From NCBI GenBank assembly GCA_937996755.1, contig CALKUS010000194.1, positions 1-26,937 of the forward strand: DNA of 26,937 nucleotides, read 5' to 3'. The position numbers were made by a program, and so were the translations under genes. Origin of the DNA: an uncultured Pseudomonadota bacterium (lineage in GTDB: Bacteria; Pseudomonadota; Gammaproteobacteria; Xanthomonadales; Ahniellaceae). Under the pieces are notes generated by a model. The model was not told the DNA's origin. It saw nothing but the letters and a program-made list of their open reading frames with translations, and did not search any database. Below are positions 7,902 to 14,883 of this stretch, piece after piece. How positions within the stretch are numbered: position 1 is the stretch's first letter; the number at the start of each line of letters is the position of its first letter.

Positions 7902-10900
7902 ATGGCCATGTTCTTCCGTTGTGCGCTCGCGCTGTTGCTGCTCGCCGCCGGTTCGGCGCACGCAGCGAACCTCGTGGTCACGCCCGCGCGCGGCGCGGCC
8001 GGGGCGACCATCAAGATCTCGGCGAGCGGCCTGTCCGCAGCGACGACCTACACGCTGGAGTTCGCCGGCACGTCCACGACGACGATCGGGACCGTGACCA
8101 CGAACGCGGCCGGCACGGTGACCGCCACGAAGGTCCTGCCCGCGCTCACCGCCGGCGGCGGCAAGATGCGCCTGCGGACCGGCGGCGGGTTCCCGCCCGG
8201 CGGCACGGTCGTCGCGTACACGGCGTTCACCGCGCTGCCCAGCCTCGTCTTCACGCCGCTCGCGAGCAACGTGCACGCGGGCCAGTCGACGAAGTTCCGC
8301 GTCACCGGCGTCTCGCCGGGCACGGTCACGGTCTACTACGAGGACCTGCCGGTCGCCGGTCCCATCGCCGTTTCCACGACCACGTTCACCGGCCGCTTCG
8401 CCGTCCCCACCGACCGCCCCGCCTCGTTCCCCGCGAACGCGCGCGTGCGCGTCGAGAACAAGGTCGGCCGGGTGGTGGTGAACACGCTCGAGACGACGAT
8501 GCCGGTGCTGCCGCGCCTCGCGTCGCCGTTCACGATCGGCATCACGCAGCCGCCCGTGAACTCGCCGCGCGCCGGACAGCGCTTCAACGTCGCGGGCTCG
8601 CTCGCCGTGGGCGACAACGAGCCGCGGCCCAGCGACGTGTCGCTCTGGTATTTCGGTGGCGACGGCCAGGTGTTCCCGCTCGGCGCGGCCGAGCCGACCG
8701 GCAGCGGCAACAATCTCGGCTACACCATGGCGAGCAATGCGCCCGGCGTGCTCGCGATGACCGCGGGCGCGACGGCGGCCGGCGCCGTGCAACTCGTGGG
8801 CAACGGCACCGACACGTACGGTCGCCCGCGGGCGACGATCCAGCCGCCCGCGAACACCAACTTCAACCTGCTGCCGCCCGACCGCTGGCGCATCCGCGTA
8901 CGCGTGCGCAAGCCGAACGGCCAGCCGATCCCCGGCGCGATCGTGCAGATCGAGGGCGCACCCGTTTCCGAGCCGGAGCCGAACGACAACGGCTTCCAGT
9001 TCCAGCGCGTGCGCTCGCTGTCCGAGTACGTCGCGCGCAACATCGGCTATTCGCAGTTCGCGGTGACGCAGGCGACCGACGCACAGGGTTGCCCGATCAC
9101 GCTGTCGCGCAAGATCGCCGACAACAACGGCGACGTGACGTTCGAGTTCGACGACGAAGCGCTCGCGATGAACGTGATGTTCGTCGGCGAATGCAACGCG
9201 GGCGGCTCGTGCGACCTGGACGCCGTCCAGCGCGGCGTGCGCCTCGCGATCGACGCGTCCGCACAGGGCTACGGCTTCCAGTTCACGAGCGGGCCCGACG
9301 CCGGCGATTTCCTGCCGCACATCTACAACCTCCTGTTCGAGGGCGCCGGCGACGGCGACCTGACCAACGACATCGTCCACTACGTCGACTGGTACCAGAA
9401 CGTCGAAGTGGCGACCGGTGACCGCGACAGCACCTACACGCTCAACCTGCCGCCGATCCAGCCGAAGGTCGCCCTGTTCGACGTGGCGATCAAGCCGTGG
9501 GTCGCGGTGGCGATCGACAGCTCCGCGAGCAGCGGCAGCCAGGGCTGGGGCACGGTGCGCCAGGTGTTCGGCCCGGTGAACAGCCTGCCGACGAACGCGC
9601 CGTACACGAGCTGGATCACGATCCCGTCGGGCGAGGCCTACCCGACCGAGATCACCGTGCGCACCGATCCGGCCGTCACCGGCGCGATCTCGTCGGCGCA
9701 ACTCAAGCTCGACCTCGACCGCAACGGCAGCTACGAATACACGAGCAACTTCAGCTCGGCCGGCGCCGCGCTCGACTGCACGATCGACGGGCTCGACAAG
9801 TCGCTCACCTGGCGCGCGCAACTGCCGCCGACTCTGAAGAACGCGCCGCAGGGCCGCGTCCTGGGCTACGTCAAGTTCGTCGGCCAGAACAGCTCCGGCC
9901 AGGCGCTGAAACGCATCGGCGTCGACATGGTGAAGCGCGACCTCTCGTGGATGACCGCGTCGCGTTACTCGCAGCAGCGCCTCTACTACCGCTTCGGCGG
10001 CCAGCAGCTCGCCGGCGAGGCGCTCGAGGACACGGCCGACGCCGCCATCCAGTTGCCCTCGAACCCGGGCTACGAGATCGGCCGGCTGCGCAACGAAACG
10101 AACAACCAGCGCCTGGTCAGCTTCGGCGTCAACATGGCCGGCAACGAATTCACCTCGGCGCCGCTGGACGGCACGCACAAGGAAGCGGGGCGCGACGGCG
10201 ACCCGACGTCGTTCGAGCCTGCGCTCGGCATCACGTACGGGCCGGACACGACGACGCTCATCGACGAATCGTTCCCGCTGTTCTACTACGTCTGGGGCGT
10301 GCCGCTGCTCGCAGGCGTCGAGGTCGGGGCCGATTTCTCGCTGCTCGCCGACATCACCACGAAGACGCGCTTCGAGCTCACGCCGCAGCTGGAGCCGCGG
10401 CTCGCGCTGCTGGAAACGACGCCGGGCCTCGACCTCGGCCTGAACTTCTACCTCGACCTCGACGTGCTGTTCGACCTCGTCGACGGCGGCGTCGACCTCG
10501 ACGCGATCTTCGCGCTCGACATGCCGATCCGCGTGGTGAACGGCCAGGCGCAGCCCATCGACCCGCAGTTCGAGGCGTCGTTGCAGTTCTCGTGGCACTT
10601 CGAGGTGTTCTGCCTGCCGCTCGACTTCATCTGCGACGCGATCAACGACATCGAAGGTTGCCAGCGCCTGCTGCCCGACGACGACCTGCCGTGCCTGCCG
10701 ACGAGCCAGCAGCGGCCACAGGTGGTCTCGGGTGGACAGCCCGCACGCGTGCGCCCGATCGCGCGCGCGCTGCAGACCGCGATCGCGTACTCGCGCACGG
10801 GCGCCGGCCTGATGGCGTTCACGCGCGACGAGAGCAATGGAACGGCACCACCCGTGCTCGTGGTGCGGCCCGCTGACGGCGGCGACTTCGGGCGCGATCC

Positions 10901-12740
10901 CGACGACGTCATCCTGTCGACGGCGCCCGGCATCCGCAGCGTCGCGCTGGAGTTCTATTCGGGCGAGCGCGCGGTGGCCGTGTGGGCCGAGAACGCCGAC
11001 AGCTACGCGACGCTGGCGACGCGCACGCCTGCCCAACGCATCGCGCGCCAGCGCCTGATGTACGCGCTGTGGGACGGCGAGAACTGGACCGCGAAGGCGC
11101 AGCTCACGCCGGCGAGCGGCGGCGAAGGCGGCGTCGACCTCGCCGGCTGCGACCCGGTCACGGACACGTCGTGCCCGGTTGGCGGCGAGGTGCTCGCGGT
11201 ATGGACGCGCGACATGGCCGGCGACATCAAGCAGCACCGCACGCGCGTCTACTCGTCGCGCTACCAGCCGAGCCGCGGCTGGACGACGCCGCAGGCCGTG
11301 GATGGCGCGGCGCTGCTCGACTCCGCGCCCAGCGCGGCGTACGTCGACGGCCAGGCGGTCGCCGCGTTCGTGCGCAGCACGAACGGCGTGTTCGCCGACA
11401 CCGACGCGCGGCGCGTCGCGTACCGCTTCCTGCAGACCGGCACGACCGTGCAGGTGCCCGCCGCGCTCCCGGGCGGCGCCGCGTGGCCGAGCATCGTGGG
11501 CACGCCGGACGGCGGCTTCGCGATCGCGCACACCTTCGCGAGCGATCCGCGCGCGTTCGTCGGCAACCGCCAGCGCATCGCGCTCGGCTACGCGAACGCG
11601 TGCGCGTCCGGCATCTGCACGGTCGCGGCGCAGGCCGTCACCGACGCGTCGGGCCGCCCGATCTACGGCGAACGCCCGACCGCGCTCGTCGACGGCGCCG
11701 GCAACGTGTCCGTGGTGATGCGCGGCACGGGCTTCGGCGAAGGCACGAACGGCGTGCAGCGCACGGACAACGACCCGATCGGCATGGTCGCGCACACCGG
11801 CGAGCTGGTGAGCTTCGCCACCGCGCGCGGCCAGCCGATCGTGACGCTGCAGCCGCTGTCGGTCGACGGCGCGGCGCACTACGCGCCGTCCGCCGCGATC
11901 GACCCCGAGCTCGGCGCGATCGTCGCGCTCTCCACGCGCAGCGCCGACCTGCCGCAGCCGTTCCGCGCGAAGCTCGCGGCCGCGGGCGTCGAAGCGCGGC
12001 CCGCGCGCGCCGCCGCGATGGAAGCCGAGCCCGACATGGTGGTCTACAGCGCCGAGCAGGGCGTCGACTTCGCGGTCGAGTCGCTCACGACCACCGCGAC
12101 GCAGCTCACGGCGGGCGCGACGATCCCGGTACAGGTGCGCGTTCGCAACGGCGGGGGCGACTACCAGTCGTTGCCGGCGTTCGCGGCGTGGCAGGTGGTG
12201 CTGAGCTTCGACGCTCCGTACGAAGCGGGCGGCGCGAACCTCGCCAGCCGCGGCATCCCTTCGCTCGCATCCGGCCAGGCCACGACGTTCTCGATCCCGG
12301 TGACGGTGCCGGCCGGTTTCTCAGCCGACCAGGCGCACGTGCTGTACGCGCGCATCTATCGCACGAACAACCCGATCGGCGACGTGAACAACACAAACGA
12401 CGAAGCTCACCTCGAGTTCGGCGGCATGCCGATGGTGTTCGGCGTCACCGCGGGCTCGGTGCCCGGCACGCCATTCGTGCAGCTGCGCTGGGAGCCGGTG
12501 AGCGATCCGCTGCTCGGCGGCTATCGCGTCTGGTACCACGACGGCGACGGCGACTGGAAGCACCTCGGCTCGAGCTTCAACCCGGGCTTCCTCGACCTGT
12601 CCGCACCGGTGGGCACGGAGCGCAGCTACCGCATCACGAGCTACTCGAAGAACGCGATCGAATCGCCGCCGAGCGACGCGGCCGCCGCGACCGCGACGCT
12701 CATCGTCGAGGACGCGATGTTCGGCAATGGTTTCGAGTGA
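7902..12740 (+). CDS. Giant secreted multidomain beta-sandwich protein (CARDB and fibronectin III-like C-terminus, NGFE ending)
   Basis: This 1612-aa protein has a clear Sec signal peptide (MAMFFRCALALLLLAAGSAHA). The start at 7902 has GGAGG about 8 nt upstream. An in-frame ATG at 7830 would add 24 residues before the signal and is less likely. The N-terminal 200 residues are Thr/Gly-rich beta-sandwich repeats. The middle has Cys pairs, Asp-rich strands (for example LNFYLDLDVLFDLVDGG) and a beta-propeller-like stretch with repeated 'AVWAEN', 'AVWTRD' and 'AAFVRS' strands (about 950-1360). Near the C-terminus come a CARDB-like domain (about 1390-1505) and a fibronectin III-like domain (about 1510-1600). 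The last residues are EDAMFGNGFE, an ending shared with the protein at 19962-22283. The function is unknown; surface adhesion, matrix or extracellular binding is plausible. It diverges from the kinase/ECF block. Confidence 0.9.
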   Translation: MAMFFRCALALLLLAAGSAHAANLVVTPARGAAGATIKISASGLSAATTYTLEFAGTSTTTIGTVTTNAAGTVTATKVLPALTAGGGKMRLRTGGGFPPGGTVVAYTAFTALPSLVFTPLASNVHAGQSTKFRVTGVSPGTVTVYYEDLPVAGPIAVSTTTFTGRFAVPTDRPASFPANARVRVENKVGRVVVNTLETTMPVLPRLASPFTIGITQPPVNSPRAGQRFNVAGSLAVGDNEPRPSDVSLWYFGGDGQVFPLGAAEPTGSGNNLGYTMASNAPGVLAMTAGATAAGAVQLVGNGTDTYGRPRATIQPPANTNFNLLPPDRWRIRVRVRKPNGQPIPGAIVQIEGAPVSEPEPNDNGFQFQRVRSLSEYVARNIGYSQFAVTQATDAQGCPITLSRKIADNNGDVTFEFDDEALAMNVMFVGECNAGGSCDLDAVQRGVRLAIDASAQGYGFQFTSGPDAGDFLPHIYNLLFEGAGDGDLTNDIVHYVDWYQNVEVATGDRDSTYTLNLPPIQPKVALFDVAIKPWVAVAIDSSASSGSQGWGTVRQVFGPVNSLPTNAPYTSWITIPSGEAYPTEITVRTDPAVTGAISSAQLKLDLDRNGSYEYTSNFSSAGAALDCTIDGLDKSLTWRAQLPPTLKNAPQGRVLGYVKFVGQNSSGQALKRIGVDMVKRDLSWMTASRYSQQRLYYRFGGQQLAGEALEDTADAAIQLPSNPGYEIGRLRNETNNQRLVSFGVNMAGNEFTSAPLDGTHKEAGRDGDPTSFEPALGITYGPDTTTLIDESFPLFYYVWGVPLLAGVEVGADFSLLADITTKTRFELTPQLEPRLALLETTPGLDLGLNFYLDLDVLFDLVDGGVDLDAIFALDMPIRVVNGQAQPIDPQFEASLQFSWHFEVFCLPLDFICDAINDIEGCQRLLPDDDLPCLPTSQQRPQVVSGGQPARVRPIARALQTAIAYSRTGAGLMAFTRDESNGTAPPVLVVRPADGGDFGRDPDDVILSTAPGIRSVALEFYSGERAVAVWAENADSYATLATRTPAQRIARQRLMYALWDGENWTAKAQLTPASGGEGGVDLAGCDPVTDTSCPVGGEVLAVWTRDMAGDIKQHRTRVYSSRYQPSRGWTTPQAVDGAALLDSAPSAAYVDGQAVAAFVRSTNGVFADTDARRVAYRFLQTGTTVQVPAALPGGAAWPSIVGTPDGGFAIAHTFASDPRAFVGNRQRIALGYANACASGICTVAAQAVTDASGRPIYGERPTALVDGAGNVSVVMRGTGFGEGTNGVQRTDNDPIGMVAHTGELVSFATARGQPIVTLQPLSVDGAAHYAPSAAIDPELGAIVALSTRSADLPQPFRAKLAAAGVEARPARAAAMEAEPDMVVYSAEQGVDFAVESLTTTATQLTAGATIPVQVRVRNGGGDYQSLPAFAAWQVVLSFDAPYEAGGANLASRGIPSLASGQATTFSIPVTVPAGFSADQAHVLYARIYRTNNPIGDVNNTNDEAHLEFGGMPMVFGVTAGSVPGTPFVQLRWEPVSDPLLGGYRVWYHDGDGDWKHLGSSFNPGFLDLSAPVGTERSYRITSYSKNAIESPPSDAAAATATLIVEDAMFGNGFE

Positions 12741-12741
12741 G

Positions 12742-12786
12742 TCCGCACCGATCAGCAGCCGCCCTGTCGGCGGCGGCTGGTGCGGA
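12742..12786. terminator. Two-tier hairpin directly after the giant secreted gene
   Basis: An outer stem TCCGCAC/GTGCGGA (12742-12748/12780-12786) encloses an inner stem CAGCCGCC/GGCGGCTG (12756-12763/12772-12779). It begins one base after the TGA of the secreted-protein gene. It lacks a T-tract, so it may stabilise the 3' end or act with Rho and is not a textbook intrinsic terminator. Confidence 0.5.
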
Positions 12787-12793
12787 ATTGCTC

Positions 12794-12854
12794 GAAACCG
12801 CTGAGGCCAGGATGGCCGAAGGTGCGACCCGACGGAGCGCGGCAGCGCCAGGGA
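12794..12854. repeat. 61-nt intergenic repeat, copy A
   Basis: This aligns without gaps to 12899-12959 at 48 of 61 positions by hand count. It contains the hairpin GGCC-AGGAT-GGCC, then GAAGGTGCG, and ends CCAGGGA. The loop AGGAT is identical in both copies while the arms differ in a complementary way. Confidence 0.7.
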
Positions 12855-12855
12855 T

Positions 12856-12904
12856 CGTTTCGCGCGCTGAGCAGTCGCCTTATTGGCGACTGCTGCGCGA
12901 AACG
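12856..12904. repeat. Long interrupted hairpin bridging the two 61-nt repeats
   Basis: CGTTTCGCGC (12856-12865) pairs with GCGCGAAACG (12895-12904). Inside it GCAGTCGCC (12871-12879) pairs with GGCGACTGC (12885-12893) around TTATT. An unpaired GCTGA bulge on the left faces a single T on the right. The outer right arm overlaps the first bases of repeat copy B. Confidence 0.7.
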
Positions 12905-12959
12905 GCTGAAGACAGGATGTCTGAAGGTGCGGCCCTGCAGCGCGGGGAAGCACCAGGGA
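12899..12959. repeat. 61-nt intergenic repeat, copy B
   Basis: This is the second copy, 105 nt after copy A. Its hairpin is AGAC-AGGAT-GTCT, with the same loop but new arms that still pair. GAAGGTGCG and the terminal CCAGGGA are kept. No gene fits 12741-13019; the short open frames there are accidental. Confidence 0.7.
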
Positions 12960-13019
12960 CGGCGCAGCGATGCCGCTGTACCAGAGACGAGCCGCGTCAA
13001 AGGACGCAGCTCTTTCACG

Positions 13020-14048
13020 TCACTGACACACGAACCCATTGATCGACGACAACCTCGACCACAACCGCTGCCCATCCCCCGTCGGCACGTTCGCGTCGCT
13101 GTGCGTCGAAGCGAACGTGAGCGCGAGCGTGTTGCAGTCCGGGAACGCGAACGACACGTTGCCCCAGGGCCGCGACACGATGTTCGCCGGATTGAAGTTG
13201 CCGGCGAAGCCGCCACCCGTGAACGAGAACGTCGGCACCAGGATCGTGCGCGCGCCCACCGGCACGTCGACGTTGCCGATGATCCACGTCGGCCGCCCGT
13301 CCGGCGCGTAGGTGAACCACGAGAAGAACGCGAAGCGCGTGCCGTCGCCGCGCTCGGCCACTTCCCAGAACAGGCCCTCGCCGCTGCGCGCGGGATCGAA
13401 GTACGTGCCGGTGGTGTAGCCGTTGATCTCGAGCGCCTGCGTGCCGTCCGGATGCGTCTGCCGGTCGTACGCCGCCACGTTGAACGCCTCGCGCCGCGTC
13501 TGGTTCGCGTAGAACGGGAACAGCGAGATGGTGACGGCCGGGTTCAGGTCGATCTGGAAGTTGTCGACCGGGTAGGTTTCGAGCACCACGGTGACGTCGC
13601 CGATGATGCGGATGCCGAGCACGTCGGCACCGATGGTGTTCGGCTCGCCGGCCGGCCGCAGCGCGAGGTCGTTCTGCCCGGTGCGCGCCACGCCCATGAT
13701 CGGGATCACCGGCGCGGGCTCCGTGTTCTCGCGGTTCGCCGCGCGGTCGAAGCGGATCAGGATTGCCGACTTGTTGCCGCTGCAGGCGGCGCGCCACATC
13801 GTGACCGCGACGTTCTCGGTGTAGTTGCCCGTGAGGTCGGCCAGCGTGATCGTGCGCGTGACCGCCGGGCCGCGCGAGGCGGACGGCAGCGGCGAGGACA
13901 GGCAGCTCGGCGGATAGCTGCGGCGCGCGTTCGCGACCACCACGCTCGCGTGCGGGACCATCGGCGCGACGACCGGCGGCGTGGCGGCGCGGACGGGAGC
14001 GGCCGGCAGCGCCAGCGCGAGCAGCAACAGCGAAAGGGTGGATTTCAT
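13020..14048 (-). CDS. Secreted protein of unknown function with a YFDPARSGEG-type domain
   Basis: This 342-aa protein has a typical Sec signal (MKSTLSLLLLALALPAAPVRA) and so is periplasmic or secreted. Four cysteines (C49, C89, C305, C341) could form two disulfides. The C-terminal third carries GTYFDPARSGEGLFWEV followed by FSWFTYAPDGRPTWIIGN. I recognise this pattern as recurring in uncharacterised secreted proteins of Lysobacterales and other proteobacteria ('DPARSGEG ... WFTYDPDG'), with no known activity. It does not carry the NGFE ending of the two larger secreted proteins. The start ATG at 14048 has only a weak ribosome binding site. It lies 135 nt downstream of kbp with a hairpin between them, so it is probably transcribed separately. 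It converges with the giant secreted gene across the structured 12741-13019 region. Confidence 0.85.
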   Translation of the reverse strand: MKSTLSLLLLALALPAAPVRAATPPVVAPMVPHASVVVANARRSYPPSCLSSPLPSASRGPAVTRTITLADLTGNYTENVAVTMWRAACSGNKSAILIRFDRAANRENTEPAPVIPIMGVARTGQNDLALRPAGEPNTIGADVLGIRIIGDVTVVLETYPVDNFQIDLNPAVTISLFPFYANQTRREAFNVAAYDRQTHPDGTQALEINGYTTGTYFDPARSGEGLFWEVAERGDGTRFAFFSWFTYAPDGRPTWIIGNVDVPVGARTILVPTFSFTGGGFAGNFNPANIVSRPWGNVSFAFPDCNTLALTFASTHSDANVPTGDGQRLWSRLSSINGFVCQ

Positions 14049-14063
14049 CGGCGATCTTCGGGG

Positions 14064-14079
14064 GCGTCGCGGGCGACGC
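14064..14079. repeat. 6-bp inverted repeat upstream of the 342-aa secreted gene
   Basis: GCGTCG-CGGG-CGACGC (14064-14079) lies 15 nt upstream of the start codon at 14048. It may fold in the 5' leader or be an operator. It is short and GC-rich, so chance is possible. Confidence 0.35.
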
Positions 14080-14132
14080 GGGCGCCGGCAATCTACGGGC
14101 GGAAGCCGGCGAGCGCAATGCGACGGACGAAA

Positions 14133-14170
14133 GCGCCCTTCCGTCGCGTCGTGGCGGGACGGAAGGGCGC
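14133..14170 (-). terminator. Probable terminator after kbp
   Basis: GCGCCCTTCCGTC (14133-14145) pairs perfectly over 13 bp with GACGGAAGGGCGC (14158-14170). On the minus strand the stem begins 13 nt after the kbp stop and is followed by TTTCG. The short T run makes it a weak intrinsic terminator. Confidence 0.6.
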
Positions 14171-14183
14171 GTGCGAACGACGT

Positions 14184-14774
14184 TCAGTGCGTCGACGCAG
14201 AATCCGCAACCGGAATGCGCAGCACCTGGCCCGGGTAGATCTTGTCCGGGTCCTTCAGCATCGGCTTGTTCGCCTCGAAGATCAGCGGGTACTTGTTCGC
14301 GTTGCCGAGCGTTTCCTTCGCGATGGCGGAAAGCGTGTCGCCCTTCTTCACCGTATAGGTGCGCGAGGCCCAGTCGCCTGCCCCGCCACCGCCGCCTGCG
14401 CCCGCACGCGCGACCGCCGCGTCCGGGCGCGGTGCGCCCGTGGTGCCGTTGACGGCCGCGAGCGGGGCGCGTTCGCCAGGCGACGCGGAACCCGCGAGTG
14501 GCGCGGCCACCTTGCCGACGTGCAGGCGGTCGTCCACCTTGTCGACGCCATCGACGTTGCCGACGATGAGGATCACCTTCTCGCGCGTGTCCTGGTCGGG
14601 CACGTTGCCCTCGACGACCAGCACGCCCTTCTCGAAGTGGAAGCGGATGTCGTCCGCGTCGATGCCGTGCTCCTCGACGTGCTGGCGCAGCGGCTTGTAG
14701 ACCTCGACCTTGTCGTCGGGCGCGTGCTTGAACACCTTCGCGCCCGCGTTCTTCACGAAATCGAAAATGCCCAT
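14184..14774 (-). CDS. kbp: Kbp/YgaU-like BON-LysM protein
   Basis: This 196-aa cytoplasmic protein has no signal peptide. MGIFDFVKNAGAKVF begins the characteristic N-terminus. A BON domain (about 20-90; DKVEVYKPLRQHVEEHG, then VLVVEGNVPDQDTREKVILIVGNVDGV) is joined by an Ala/Gly/Pro-rich linker (about 93-140) to a C-terminal LysM domain (about 143-190; YTVKKGDTLSAIAKETLGNANKY, then IFEANKPML, then IYPGQVLRIP). E. coli Kbp (149 aa) binds K+ and has the two domains close together, so the linker of about 50 residues here is an addition. The start at 14774 is fixed by GGGAGGAAATC immediately upstream. It lies 109 nt after the permease gene on the same strand. Confidence 0.92.
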   Translation of the reverse strand: MGIFDFVKNAGAKVFKHAPDDKVEVYKPLRQHVEEHGIDADDIRFHFEKGVLVVEGNVPDQDTREKVILIVGNVDGVDKVDDRLHVGKVAAPLAGSASPGERAPLAAVNGTTGAPRPDAAVARAGAGGGGGAGDWASRTYTVKKGDTLSAIAKETLGNANKYPLIFEANKPMLKDPDKIYPGQVLRIPVADSASTH

Positions 14775-14883
14775 GATTTCCTCCCGCTGCGCCGGGATGG
14801 CGCTCCTGTGACATTGTCGCGAAGGGGAGCGAGCTCCGCCGCCAAACAACGGTAACGGCGAGCGACGACCTCGGCGTCGCGCC

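Noticed and set aside
4006..8097. 1363-codon plus-strand frame antisense to the kinase and sigma genes
   Set aside because: The minus-strand frames carry intact kinase and sigma motifs. The plus frame is repetitive Arg/Ala/Glu-rich shadow.
7803..11879. 1358-codon open frame antisense to the giant secreted gene
   Set aside because: It is an Arg/Val/Asp-rich low-complexity translation typical of the complementary strand of GC-rich coding DNA. The plus-strand frame has a signal peptide, a ribosome binding site and domain-like sequence.
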